In this document: in pieces, positions 13,201 to 28,196 of the stretch
Layout: every line of letters begins with the position of its first letter
How positions within the stretch are numbered: position 1 is the stretch's first letter
From: Eleginops maclovinus
Lineage: Eukaryota > Chordata > Actinopteri > Perciformes > Eleginopidae
DNA length: 64,000 bases
Direction of reading: 5' to 3'
NCBI RefSeq assembly: GCF_036324505.1
Contig: NC_086352.1
Coordinates: forward strand, 6,712,001 to 6,776,000
The notes under the pieces: model-generated
Told to the model about the DNA's origin: nothing
Databases searched by the model: none
Seen by the model: only the letters and a program-made list of their open reading frames with translations
Position numbers and translations under genes: made by a program

Positions 13201-14170
13201 CGATGCCTCTTGTGATGAATCTCTAATGCGAGAGAACTGGAAAACTATTATCTGGACTTGGCAGTTTTTCTTTGGCTGGCCAATCGTCCCACAGTTTCCC
13301 ATCTCCATAAATTGTACCCATCTCTCCCTGTTTCCCCCTGTGATGAGCAAGCAGACCTCCCGTTAGCAAACCTCTCGCATCTAACACCTCACAAAGAGAG
13401 GACAATTTGTACTGGCCTCCATCACTGGCTGCTCAGTATTACTATGGTTACTGCTTTTTGTGTTTCAAAGGCATGTTTTTCTGTCCAGATAATGAATAAA
13501 TCACCAAGCGTTTATTTAGTTCATTAATGTCGAAAATTAGCACGTTTGTATTTATAGATGAGCTGTGAGTTGTAGCTATTGTGAAGCAATTACATAATGA
13601 GCAAAACATGCATATTTAACTGAGAGACGATGCATGTGTGAGTGTGTTTTGAATGCATGTCCCTCAGATGTGTAAGCTGATGTGACATTGGGAGCTTTGT
13701 CTCTGATAAGCTGTCATTGAGCTACCGGTGGGTGGAGGTTGCCGTCCATGCTGAGCAGCAAGGAAACAAGTGGCCTGCTTGGCGAGGGGCCATAAAACGC
13801 ACAATTATTCCTGGGTCAATGCATCAGGGGTTTCTCAAAGACAAAAAGGCAATCAATGAGTGGCTTTGTGCTTATTACATTTGGGCATTTTGCAGGAGGG
13901 AGTTTAATTCCGGCTGAGAGACAGGATAAATGGCTGGGAGGATTTAACAAAGGAGGAATCTTCATCCTAGGGTCAGCGAAGGGTCAGGCTAATCACTGAT
14001 ATGGCACTGTCACCTCTGACCTTTCATCTGCTTACCATCATCTGCCTCTTGTGTGGCTGAGCTTTGAACTGATGCTTATTCCGGCGCCTGATTTGACTAA
14101 AAACCCTGATAAAACACTCCCATAAATGACTCCAGTGTTGTCGTTTAAAGAGCCCGTATAGAAGGGTACC
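10211..14170. other. Intronic non-coding DNA
   Basis: Nothing recognised beyond a short (GGAT)n at 11163-11177. I looked here for the second ntrk3 exon (HIENW-like reading on the minus strand) and did not find it by eye. A divergent or short exon could have been missed. Confidence 0.45.
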
Positions 14171-14174
14171 AGGC

Positions 14175-14187
14175 TACCCTCTAGTGG
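14175..14187 (-). promoter_or_regulatory. CTCF-like motif in proximal intron 1
   Basis: The minus strand reads CCACTAGAGGGTA, 12 of 13 to CCASYAGRKGGCR. It is about 1.1 kb downstream of the ntrk3 splice donor and is not in an obvious repeat. Confidence 0.45.
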
Positions 14188-14974
<787 letters not shown>

Positions 14975-15035
14975 CCACCACACAAAGGTCCAAGATCAAG
15001 TCTCCACGTCTGAGAATGTTTGCAGGATTTGTGCA

Positions 15036-15050
15036 GGGGGGGGGGGGGGG
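15036..15050. repeat. G15 homopolymer
   Basis: Fifteen consecutive G on the plus strand (C15 in the ntrk3 transcript), 212 bases from the splice donor. Confidence 0.95.
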
Positions 15051-15256
15051 AATACGCGCATTAACCTCCATGCAACACCGATTATTATACATGGTGTTAT
15101 CATATGAAAACAGGGCCACTAAACACACTGACAGAAGTGCAGAAAGTCTCAGGATGAGAAATAATCTGCCAACAAGTGCAGAGGAAGCAGTAGACACCCA
15201 GAAAGCACATAATCAATTAATGATTTAAAAAAAAAACGCACGGATTATCCGCATCT

Positions 15257-15263
15257 ACTTACA
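15257..15263 (-). other. ntrk3: Splice donor of ntrk3 coding exon 1
   Basis: On the minus strand the last exon bases AT are followed by GTAAGT, a perfect donor (G of GT at 15262). Reading through instead would give Met and then an immediate TAA stop at 15261-15259. Splicing is therefore required, and the phase agrees with the family's split Ile codon. Confidence 0.9.
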
Positions 15264-15504
15264 TAGTGGTGATGTTTTTGAATAACTCTGCTATGTCAAC
15301 ACTGGTCCCATTGTTCCCAGTATCTTGCAGGGCCAGTAAAGGGAAAAACCTGCCGTTGTCGGACTTATTGCAATAGATCTCTGTTTGAGAGCAGCTGCAG
15401 GTCGGCGGGCAGTCCAGCATGGAGCTCAGATAGTCCTGGAAAACACTCATCAGGAACAAAACCCTCCACCAGCAAATCCGGATCGAGTGAAACCATAGAT
15501 CCAT
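15263..15504 (-). CDS. ntrk3: TrkC-type neurotrophin receptor, first coding exon (partial gene)
   Basis: Neurotrophin-3 receptor tyrosine kinase, a plasma-membrane receptor for neuronal survival and differentiation. Only the N-terminal 80 codons plus two bases are here. Seen: a hydrophobic signal peptide (about residues 11-30, with WWRVLFLMSVF), then an LRR N-cap with the cysteine pattern C32-x3-C36-x-C38-x6-C45, the segment FFPLLALQDTGNNGTS, and N-glycosylation sequons at N46, N65 and N77. The order CxxxCxCSxTEIxC...FPLL..QD.GN...NIT.I matches the TrkC N-terminus better than TrkA or TrkB. The ATG is in good context (G at -3, G at +4) and matches the family start; the open frame continues upstream only through the presumed UTR/intron. 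The exon ends AT|GTAAGT, phase 2, inside an Ile codon, as expected for NIT-x-I. Next exons should lie at lower coordinates but were not found. Teleosts have two ntrk3 copies; a or b cannot be decided here. Confidence -1.
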
Positions 15505-15545
15505 GTCTCCGGGTAGAAAGGGGGGAGAAGAGGTCCCGATGTCCT
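15505..15545 (-). other. ntrk3: ntrk3 5' UTR segment, likely start of an internal exon
   Basis: These 41 bases lie between a candidate acceptor AG (15547-15546) and the ATG. If the acceptor is used, the ATG exon begins at 15545 and the true promoter lies further right behind a 5' UTR intron. If not, the UTR continues toward about 15800. An in-frame ATG upstream near 15726 is not believed: the stretch between encodes a Leu/Pro/Ser run made by the pyrimidine tract. Confidence 0.6.
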
Positions 15546-15606
15546 CTGGGTTAGAACAGAAACAGGAGAGAGGAGAGAGGAGGAGAGTGGGAGGAAGGAG
15601 GAGGAT
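15546..15606 (-). promoter_or_regulatory. ntrk3: Candidate 3' splice site: long polypyrimidine tract plus CAG
   Basis: On the minus strand a nearly pure C/T stretch of about 45 bases leads into TTCTGTTCTAACCCAG and then AGGACATC. This is a textbook acceptor directly upstream of the start-codon exon. Vertebrate Trk genes often have non-coding 5' exons, which fits. The alternative is a simple CT-rich 5' UTR; RNA-seq would decide. Confidence 0.55.
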
Positions 15607-16200
15607 GGTGCGTACAGAGGAGGCTCTATGTGAGCGTTTCTGCCGGGGATGGATGCTGTAGTGTCCTTGCGCGTCAGAGATTTGGTGAAAAAAAAAAAAA
15701 TTAAAAATAAGAAAGGGACATAACAAGGCGAGGCTCCGGTCCTCCTTTCAGCCGCAGACGCATGGTGCTTCCCCCGGAATCCGTGCTGCTGATACCGTCG
15801 TGTCTCTCCAAGCAGGACCAGGACGACTGGCTGGAGAGCAGAGACACCAAATGAGAAGTTGGAGCATCAAGTCCCTCCTACCGGCTACAGTCATACTGAC
15901 ACCTGCAGAAACCGCAGGCACCCTCTGTGGGAGATGGCTGTGCTACAGAGCAGAGCAGCATCAACAGAGGCTACAAATGGAAACAAGACACATCTAAATA
16001 AAGACATAGGGACGTTACATTTAGAATTAAGTTCAAAAAAGGAGCATGAATCAACATTTCGACGGAAGCACATCAAAAGAGCAGGAGTGGGAGGGTTAAT
16101 TAAAACATGGAATCAGAATATTAATCGTCATCTGATTACTTTTCCTGTACTTTCAGATTACATCAGTATCATACACATAGCAAATAAAAACGAGACCAAA
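15607..16200. other. Sequence upstream of the ntrk3 ATG exon
   Basis: Moderately GC-rich at 15720-15960 with several CpGs, then AT-richer. It could be 5' UTR intron, upstream exon or promoter. No TATA box or second exon can be assigned with confidence. Confidence 0.4.
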
Positions 16201-17315
16201 TAATTAACAATACGATGTTTTTATTGAAGTGTACCTAACAATGTTCCCAAGATATTTCACACTTAAAATGTAGTCACCGTAATAGTTTACAAATGCTGTT
16301 CAAGCTTAAAACATTCATCAAAAGCATGGACGGTGTGTGTCTTTATGAAATCAGGTGTCCACCTATTGCATGGATTTAAATCAAAGAAGAATCCGCCTTT
16401 ATATAAACCATAAAGACATTTCATTCAGTCCACCTATAACATAGTCTCTCTATTTCGTATAATTAGAGTAACCTCATACAGTTACCCTGATTACGTAATC
16501 TCGTTGTGTCATGCGTTACTTCCTAAACCTGCACAAGAGGCTAAGAATAATAACAAGAAATGTCTGAATAAAAAACGATAGGGACATTGCATTGATGACA
16601 CAGAAGCATGAATCACCATATGTACAGAAGTCCTACATCAGTACTGTGCGAGTTGTGACCATTAATCCAGGATGAAAACGTAGTTAAGGGGCTATTATCT
16701 GTAATTTGTATAAACATTATAATGGACTGCTGGAAAGATTATCATTTACTTCATCTACGGGATTCATACTTTACTAGACAGACTTGCAATTATAGAGCAG
16801 GTATTTCCTTTAACATCCTTATACGAAGCTGTCCAGTGGGAGGTGATTGTTGTTGATGGATTCATTTATATTACATTAATTAATCCCAGTTTGTTTTTTA
16901 CTCATAGTAATTTAAATCATTGCACAGGAATTGAAAATGAAATCAACCTGAACAGTAAATATGTACATAAACACAATTAATATTACATATTTACATCAAC
17001 AGGGAAGATAAATGTTGAATTACAAAATTAATGAACTCAATTGAAGTCAGTGTACAGACACTATTTACATTTGTTTCTGACCGATACATTGTGACATGAT
17101 TCACCTTTTTGCAGGAAGTAATTACCGAAAATAGTCTGTAAAAGTCCTCATGCTGCAATATCCATACAGTGCCAAAACACTACATTGTCAATTATATTTT
17201 GACTTAACAAATAGTGCTGTTCTTCCAATCTGTGCTTTGCACCAATCTTTATTGTGACACACCCTAAACTGCCATGGGTTTAAGACGTTACTACCCACTT
17301 TGACCCATGACGTGT
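16201..17315. other. AT-rich non-coding DNA
   Basis: No repeat or gene recognised in this roughly 1.1 kb stretch upstream of the ntrk3 ATG exon. Confidence 0.5.
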
Positions 17316-17592
17316 AACTGGGACATGTCTCCGTGCTTTAATGTTCAGAAAGCTCTTTATGTTTCTCATACTGCCTGTGCTGCAGCTCCTCTTTTCACCC
17401 TCTGTCTGAAACCAGAGCCCAGTCTGCTCTGATTGGTTAGCTGGCCCGCTCTGTTGTGATTGGTAAACCGCTTAGAGATGTCCTGCCCCCTTAGCCTATC
17501 ACGTACAATGTGTCGGAGCGCTTGTCAATAGCAGCGTGAGTGTTTCGTAGTGATGTCACTATGTTCTGGAAGCAAACAAAGGAGTCCAATGA
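17316..17592 (+). mobile_element. MITE-like element, family A copy 2 (partial)
   Basis: Contains the family A series: CTTTAATGTTCAGAAAGCTC, then CTCATACTGCCTGTGCTGCAG, GATTGGTTAGCTGG, TTGTGATTGGTAAACCGCTT, ATCACGTACAATGTG, GATGTCACTATGTTC and AAACAAAGGAGTCCAATG. About 90% alike by eye to the 30.2-kb copy. Terminal segments appear missing or diverged. Confidence 0.8.
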
Positions 17593-18689
17593 TGATCAAA
17601 CATGTGGACAGGAGAGACACAAACTGGAGACAAAATCAAATAACCTTCTTACAAGACTGGACAACACTACACTGGCACCCACTGCCGTCCATGATTGGTC
17701 CTGATTAAGGGTTTGGAACACCTGAGGGAGAGGCTTCACCTGTAGGGGGACGATCAGGGGGAGAGGGGTAGAGAGAGACACACTAACATATCAAGGCATG
17801 TAACAGCGTGTACTTATGCTCCCTTAAAAAACCTCAAATGTGGACACGTTTAATCTCCTCTAAAGTTTGTCTGAAAGTTCTGTCTGAGAGGTTTTGGGGG
17901 CAGATGGCGGTCTGATAATAACAGCCACCTGTCAAAGAGCTGCTGACCTGATCTGAGATGAAGTTCCACCTTTCAGAAAATCAAACCGATATGAAAGCCC
18001 TTGGAGAAAGGTCTTTTCAAGTGTCACCCACAGCTCTATCAAAACGTGATTGGTTCCTCAGCCGCTTGATCCCATCCTATTTGTCCATGGATGAAGTTCG
18101 GGAAAAACTCGCTTATCAAGCACATGACAGCTCTCCATCTCCGATCAGATGGGAACGAGTAGAGCCATCCATCACTATCTTGTTCTATTTAGCCATTCAA
18201 ATCTCCGGGGCTATCAGCCGATCTCCCGGACTTTCTTCACTTCCCCTTTCAAAACCTTTCTCATCCCGGCGGCTGTCATCAAAGCGCTTCCCTCTCCCTG
18301 CGAAGGCCAGACCATCTGCAGCCTGACGTCTCGCTTCCAACTTCCTTCTTCTTTCCCGCTCAATCAATTATCATCCTCCGTTGGCTCGTCAGCACCGGCG
18401 CACGATGCCCGTCTCGTTTAAAATGTGTCTTCACCGTGACATCTACCTCCTTTCAGTTCTTTAGCGGCTCAGCTGGTCCGCTAGAATCAATCAGGAACAC
18501 CCAACATGACTGCACTGCCTTCAAAGTGTGTAGGAGGAGATGAAGGGCTGCATGAATAGAGCATGGAGTTCTAGAGGACTAATTAAGTCGAGGGAGTCTT
18601 CTGCCATCTCTCCAAACTGAGCAACTTAAAAGACGACAGGCTCTCAGATCTTTTTTACACCGGAGCGATAGGCAAGCGTACGATACAGA
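17593..18689. other. Non-coding DNA
   Basis: No repeat recognised. Open frames of 122 and 90 codons (17958-18326, 18149-18421) overlap in different frames, show no domain, and probably reflect low stop density. Confidence 0.45.
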
Positions 18690-19680
18690 ACCACAGCGAG
18701 GACGTTAGCAGAACATCTTGCAACCGGTTATTAAGCTCTTCCGACAATCTACATCTATAGAAAGGAGTAGAATAATGCTTAGATCCTGCACAGAGTACTT
18801 GTTCACAGACCTAAGGTACTGTAAATGCATCTCGACAGAGCAGAACAGTTCATCTGAACATCGTGCAAAGACCCAAAGAATCAATGTTGAGCAGAACATC
18901 GCGCTATCGGTTGTTAGCTCTTCCAACAATCTACATCTAAAGAAAGAAGTACAATAAATGATCATAGGTGCAACATGCTTTTTAACAGACCATTAATATT
19001 ACATGTTTTGAATTGCAATCGTTTTAGAACAATGAGCATAGTTGGAATCACAGCAAAGACTTTAGCGGAACATCGTGCTAGCAGTTGTTAGCTGTCCCAA
19101 GAATCTACTAGCATAGAAATGTGTACAATAGCACTTCTATTCTGCACAGAGATGATGTTAACAGAGCTAAATAATATAAATGCTTTTCAAAAGAGCATCA
19201 ACAATAAAATCAGTTCACAGCAAGGACTGATCTGGAACTTTAGCCCAACATCGTGCTACCAGTTATTAGCTCTTCAAACAATCTGTTTCCACTGAGAGAA
19301 GCACAATAATACTTTGATTCTGCACAGAGTTCAAGATCATAGAAGCAAAATGCTGTCAATGCTTTTCAACAGAGCATAACATATTTAAACTTGTTGAATA
19401 GCAGTCATCTTTAGAACGATTAGCATAGCTGGAGTCACAGCACGGACTAAGACTCAGTCCCAAACAAAATGCTATCAGTTGTTAGCTTCCCAAGAATTTT
19501 CTACCATGAAAAGTGGAATAATATCACTTGAATTCTCAACAGAGCTGATGTTAACAGACCTAAATAATATGAAAGCCTTTCAAAAGAGCATCAATAATAA
19601 ACTCAGTTGAGTAGTAATCATTTTTACAACAATTAGCTTAGCTGGAGTCACAGCACGGACACAGCATGTATAGTAAAGTC
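18690..19680. repeat. Degenerate tandem repeat, about five units of 175-215 bp
   Basis: The anchor 'catcgtgctancagttgttagctcttcc' recurs in diverged form near 18713, 18897, 19072, 19249 and 19464. Each is followed by 'aatcta..catagaaa.gt..aataa', 'tctgcacagag' and 'aacagacctaaataatat'. A linking segment, 'attagcatagctggagtcacagca', recurs near 19033, 19420 and 19630. Heavily diverged, so old. Confidence 0.8.
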
Positions 19681-22260
19681 AGTCAGAAATGATTCACAAC
19701 AACCTCTGTGTGTTGTATTGTTACCTTGACAGTGGGAATATATATAGATGTGTTTAAAATGAAATATGTTTTATAAAGTTGTAGCTGAACGTGCCTCGTT
19801 AATTCAGCATCAACACCTTATTGTTACTGGACTGTTCTGAGGTATTTCAAAGAGCCTGAACCTCTGAAGCCCTGCCTGTCTGTGAGCAGAGAAAGTACAA
19901 CCCTTAAAATTATTTTATCCGTGTTCTCTGTTGGCTCGGCTTCTGACCCGCTGACTTCTGGACTGATGCCTTTCCAGCTCTTACAGACAAATCTGTGTTG
20001 CTGTTTTTTATACGATGTGCATCCAGCTTTTACTGTTTGCCAACAAACTGCTGTGTATTAAGGAGTAGGAGGAGGAGGAGGTGAAGGTACAAATCATTTA
20101 AATGTTTCATTAGAAAGGATTTGAATAACCCAAGATATTTGCCCTATTAACAGGAAATACCACTGTTCTAAGCCCGAGTGAAAAATGTCCTGAAGTTTCA
20201 ATAGCATTTAGTAAATAAAGCAGAACCAACATTTTGAAGCTGGTGTACTCCACAGACTCGCCTTCCCTCGGTGTGATGTGTTTTTCTCTCAGCAGAAGTG
20301 AGCGTCACACTGCTTTCTGTGTATTACTTGCAGGTAATTACAGTCTTACACTCTCTTCTGTTCTGCACGACGGGAGCCAAGAACAATCTTTCATGTAACC
20401 TTAAATATCGGTGAGTTTTTATTTCATTCCTCATATACAACATGCAAATCAAGCCTATAGCCGAGGTTCATTCAGGGAGACATTTATAGAGCGGTGCAGT
20501 GATGATGTATTATTGTAGGCTGACCCTGAAGGCAGCATCTACCTGGCTCCTTCGACAAAAAGACAATGGGATTTCTCCATGTGATTTTGGATATATCCAA
20601 TTTCCGGATTTTAGTACTCATTCCTGGACTCAATCTCACAACTGAACTGAGCCTTCACTGTTTCATTTTCCCCAATCACATGACCGCTGTCAATCTTTTC
20701 AACTCTTCTCTCTGCTGTTGTCAGTTTTCATTTCAGTGCAAAATCGATACTTCCCTCCGGTTTTCATCACAACTAGATCCCAGGGTTCCTCCCATCACCA
20801 GGTGCTCGCTCCATCACATCCATCCATATCTTCAGATGTGTTCCTTCATCTCGATAGCACCACCACTGTCTATACTCCATAGGGGAATACTCCTCTACTC
20901 ATCACATCTCTACACCCTAAAAAATGGATTACATTGGAGAAAGAGAAATAAAGACTGTATGTTGATCCTCTGTGTATAGTATTATAACCACATAAATATT
21001 GTGTGGAAGCCACTTTCAAATATTTGTGCAAAGGTCTTCATAACAAAAATATTTTGACCTGGAAAATGACTTCTGCTCTTACTGTGTGCAAAAACTACAT
21101 TTTGAGAAAATATATCGGCCTGCAAATAAATGCAGAATAAATGCAGTGGATTTGTAAAATGTGAATCTCTTTCTACCTTTGTACGTGATTTAAAGGACAT
21201 GTTTTAATATTAGTTTTTTTGTCGTTTAATGCTTACGTTGTGTATGAAAAAGATCGGCTTGAAAAAATGAATTGACCTGTGAATAATCAAAAACATATCT
21301 CGATCCGTAAAGCCTGGAAGTCATATTTGTGGATAATCGTCGGCCTTTATTTGCCGTTTGAAAGTTTTTAAAACACACCAATCCCTAAAAAAAACCTGTG
21401 GAATATTTGAGTTCTGTATGAAAGAGTGTATCACCAAAACAAAAGCCTAATTACACATTATAAAAAACGCATCCGATGTGCAAAAGCATCTTTCTTCTGA
21501 GTCTTCATCTTCCCTTATTAATAGATTGAAAGTTCTGCTGATGAGGATCAGCTGTGTTCTTAACAAAAGACGACCAGGCGCTCCCGGTGTCCGGCAGCTC
21601 ATGTCCGGTTGTTATTTGAAGCATCGTGTGGCAAAAGCTTCCTCAGATAATCACGATAAAGATCTCCAAAGTGACAAAAAGCAATAACAACAGAGTAAAC
21701 AATAACAAAGTGTGTTCCTGCAGTTTACAGGAGAGCATTTAGCTTCCTCACAGTACCATCTGGTCAAGATCAAATGTCCAATTAAGATATGAAGTACATT
21801 TAGATATTGCATTATCAAGATTATTGCTTTAAGAGATTAGGGAGTGCTTTTTCCTGTGTACTGCTCAAGACTAATGGAGGAACTCATCAAGTTCGATCAG
21901 TAAGCACACGGAGGCGAGACACTCGGGATGGAAGTTTTCACTCCCGTCTCACTTTTGGGCCAAGTGATTTGTCCCAGACGTCATTCGTTTAGTTCCTGTT
22001 GTCCTCGAATCGATCTCCTCTGACTAATTCACACAAAGAGAGAGGAGCAAACATAGAGCACATGTTCAGAAGCTTTCCATAAAGAAGTATGACTCCTCTC
22101 TCCACCCGGAGCACATCTGATATTTATTCAGCTTTATCTTTATTCTGCTTCTGAAGGACAGGCTGTGTCAGATGAGAGAGCAGAGGGGTGATTAGTGACG
22201 AATGTTTAATTCAGAGCACAGTTTCAGGGAGTCTGTAAAAATGTGATTTCGAAGAGGCAT
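19681..22260. other. Non-coding DNA
   Basis: No gene. A 137-codon open frame at 20566-20979 lacks recognisable domains. A small (GGA)n tract lies near 20071. Confidence 0.45.
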
Positions 22261-22261
22261 C

Positions 22262-22470
22262 AAAAATCTGAATCAGAAGTTCTTTATTCGTCCCACAGCG
22301 AGGACATTGTTACAGCATAAGGATAGAGCAGATAAAAGTCTCACATTTAAAATGAGACACGCACGGCAACGCATTTGAGATCAGTATCAGTAAAGATCCA
22401 AGGTATTAAAAGAGGTAGCAGCATTATACGGTTTAGTGAAAATGCAAAGCAGTGAACCAGTAACAGTGGT
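22262..22470 (-). mobile_element. Probable 3' tail of a fish non-LTR element
   Basis: The stretch with AATCAGAAGTTCTTTATTCG, 'tcccacag' and 'ttacagcataagg' resembles the 3' end of dispersed non-LTR retroposons in fish, in minus orientation. No coding part remains. The family was not identified. Confidence 0.4.
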
Positions 22471-22869
22471 GTAAAACAACAAAGTACATTTACTAAAGTA
22501 CTGTACTTAGGTGCATTTTTGGAGGTACTTTACTTTACTTGAATATTTCAATGAGTTGCTTCCTTGTACTTTTACTCCACAACATTTATTTAATACTTTT
22601 AGTTGAAAGGCAGATTTCTTTCTCAAATCCAGCAGCTACCCTGCAGTATACAAAGCCATTCAAACTAGCTGCACCTTTACCAGCTCTGAGAACACTTTAA
22701 TGATCAATCATTATAAAACATATCAGAGATATTATTCTGAAATGGACCAATCAGACAATGACTACTTTTACTGTCGCTACTTTAAGTACATTTAGAGGAG
22801 AGTACTTTCTACTTTCACTGGAGGAACATTTAGAATACTTTCACTGTGACAGAGTATTCCTACACTCTG
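22471..22869 (+). mobile_element. Unique arm of family D element (plus)
   Basis: Nearly identical, in reverse complement, to 62090-62330 and diverged beyond that. Landmarks are CAGCAGCTACCCTGCAGTAT, GGACCAATCAGACAATGAC and GAGGAACATTTAGAATAC. It borders the 32-bp array on its left. Confidence 0.85.
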
Positions 22870-23763
22870 GTACTTCTACTTTACTCAAGTACAAGACCTG
22901 AGTACTTCTACTTTACTCAAGTACAAGATCTGAGTACTTCTACTTTACTCAAGTACAGGACCTGAGTACTTCTACTTTACTCAAGAACAAGACCTGAGTA
23001 CTTCTACTTTTACTCAAGTACAAGACCTGAGTACTTCTACTTTACTCAAGTACAAGATCTGAGTACTTCTACTTTACTCAAGTACAAGACCTGAGTACTT
23101 CTACTTTACTCAAGTACAAGACCTGAGTACTTCTACTTTACTCAAGTACAACACCTGAGTACTTCTACTTTACTCAAGTACAAGACCTGAGTACTTCTAC
23201 TTTACTCAAGTACAAGACCTGAGTACTTCTACTTTACTCAAGTACAACACCTGAGTACTTCTACTTTACTCAAGTACAAGACCTGAGTACTTCTACTTTA
23301 CTCAAGTACAAGACCTGAGTACTTCTACTTTACTCAAGTACAAGATCTGAGTACTTCTACTTTACTCAAGTACAAGACCTGAGTACTTCTACTTTACTCA
23401 AGTACAGGATCTGAGTACTTCTACTTTTACTCAAGTACAAGATCTGAGTACTTCTACTTTACTCAAGTACAAGACCTGAGTACTTCTACTTTTACTCGAG
23501 CTCTGAGTACTTCTACTTTTACTCAAGTACAAGATCTGAGTACTTCTACTTTACTCAAGTACAAGATCTGAGTACTTCTACTTTACTCAAGTACAAGACC
23601 TGAGTACTTCTACTTTACTCAAGTACAGGATCTGAGTACTTCTACTTTTACTCGAGCTCTGAGTACTTCTACTTTTACTCAAGTACAAGACCTGAGTACT
23701 TCTACTTTACTCAAGTACAAGATCTGAGTACTTCTACTTTTACTCGAGCACTGAGTACTTCTC
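22870..23763 (+). repeat. 32-bp minisatellite, about 28 units
   Basis: The unit is close to TGAGTACTTCTACTTTACTC plus AAGTACAAGACC, 32 or 33 bases depending on TTTA or TTTTA. Variants are GACC/GATC and short units with TACTCGAGCTC. Each unit has a 6-bp inverted repeat, GTACTT...AAGTAC, with an 11-base loop. The same array in opposite orientation is at 60.8-62.1 kb. Confidence 0.95.
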
Positions 23764-26884
<3,121 letters not shown>

Positions 26885-27600
26885 CTTAAAGGTGATTATG
26901 CTAATTTTGCTAATTTCAATTTTTTTTTGCAGGTTAGCATCCCATATGACAAGCATACCACTTCGGGGTATGCAACAGTTCCAGGAATGAGTCCTAATAC
27001 CCGGAAATGAGTCAGCATTTTACCATTTCTGGTTCCCTCGCCTGGAAGTCATGGATCTTTTAAATTGTTTTTGGTTAAATACCTGTAATAAGGTCTGAGG
27101 AGATATTTGTTTTACAACATCAAATACGTCAGTAAATATCCCACTGGTGAATTTAAAGATGGCGGTTGCTAACAAGAGTCTAAATGAGATGACAAAACGT
27201 CATCACGCCCAACATTAGCCGCCTTTAGCTTAGCGGTGGTGACGTGAAGTCATGTGACCGTGCTGTAGTTCCTTTATAGCCCAACATTAGCCTCCTTTAG
27301 CTTAGCGGTGGTGACGTGAAGTCATGTGACCGTGCTGTAGTTTCTTTATAGCCCAACATTAGCCGCCTTTAGCTTAGCGGTGGTGACTTGAAGTCATGTG
27401 ACCGTGCTGTAGTTTCTTTATAGCCCAACATTAGCCGCCTTTAGCTTAGCGGTGGTGACGTGAAGTCATGTGACCGTGCTGTAGTTCCTTTATAGCCTAA
27501 GGTTAGCTTCTTACTTCAATAGTCATAAAGTGCTGTTAATATGTGGAGAGTATCCTGCTGAACAAAAGGTGTAAGCATCATAAACGTTGAAATTATTTCC
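26885..27600 (+). mobile_element. Family B dispersed repeat copy
   Basis: Landmarks GGAATGAGTCCTAATACCC, ATGAGTCAGCATTTTA, GTCAGTAAATATCCCACTGG and CGTCATCACGCCCAAC are shared with 48.79-49.14 kb. The left part begins AAAGGTGATTATGC; the right part after the array matches the flank of the 3.5-kb array in reverse complement. Probably a non-autonomous DNA transposon; class not determined. Confidence 0.7.
27211..27498 (+). repeat. 72-bp minisatellite, 4 units
   Basis: Same unit as at 3499-4604 in reverse complement; units start at 27211, 27283, 27355 and 27427. It lies inside the family B repeat, exactly where the 49-kb copy has less than one unit. This suggests the array grew from a single internal segment. 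Confidence 0.95.
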
Positions 27601-28196
27601 CCATTGTCTTTTTGTCGAGGAAGCTCCTGCCATGCTATCTCCCGCGTCAGCCTTCAAAAATACATAATCCCTGCACCGCGCTATAGGACTCTAGGCTGGC
27701 TAATAGTCTCATAAGATCTCCGGTCTCCTCCTTTGTCTCTGGTCTCCACATGGAAGCAGGACTCCCCACACAAAGGCTTCAGCCGTCAGCCTCCGTTAAA
27801 TGAAACATCAAGACACCTCTCTGCCACCAGCTGATTAAAAATGGATTAATCATGTTTGGTCATATGCAGGGAAGGTATAGGGATTCAATTCATCACCTGG
27901 GGCTATTTGAAATGTAATTACATCACATGCGTTGATCGATTGGAACAAGGCACAAAGGTTTTTCAGATGTTTCAAATTAGCCGAGCCCTGACACCATCGC
28001 TTCATTCACTCTGTTTGAGATGGTGACAGCGGCAATGTTCTTGCCAGGCCTTTTGCCTGACTGCTTTGGAGGAATGAAACAAATGAACAGGTTTACAAAA
28101 GGGGAATCCTACAGAAATATCACTCTGTTAACATGCTTGTATGAAAGACTGGGAATTAACTTATATGTCGCTTTGGCCCACCGTTACAGCTGTTTC
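27601..28196. other. Non-coding DNA
   Basis: No repeat recognised. On the minus strand, GGTAAGAAA just after the 28197 stop region resembles a splice donor, possibly by chance. Confidence 0.4.

Noticed and set aside
15505..15726. Upstream extension of the ntrk3 frame to an earlier start
   Set aside because: The added residues are encoded by a pyrimidine tract and a presumed splice acceptor; the family start fits the ATG at 15504.
22870..23763. CRISPR-like regular direct repeats
   Set aside because: Units are head-to-tail with no unique spacers, in vertebrate DNA; this is a minisatellite.
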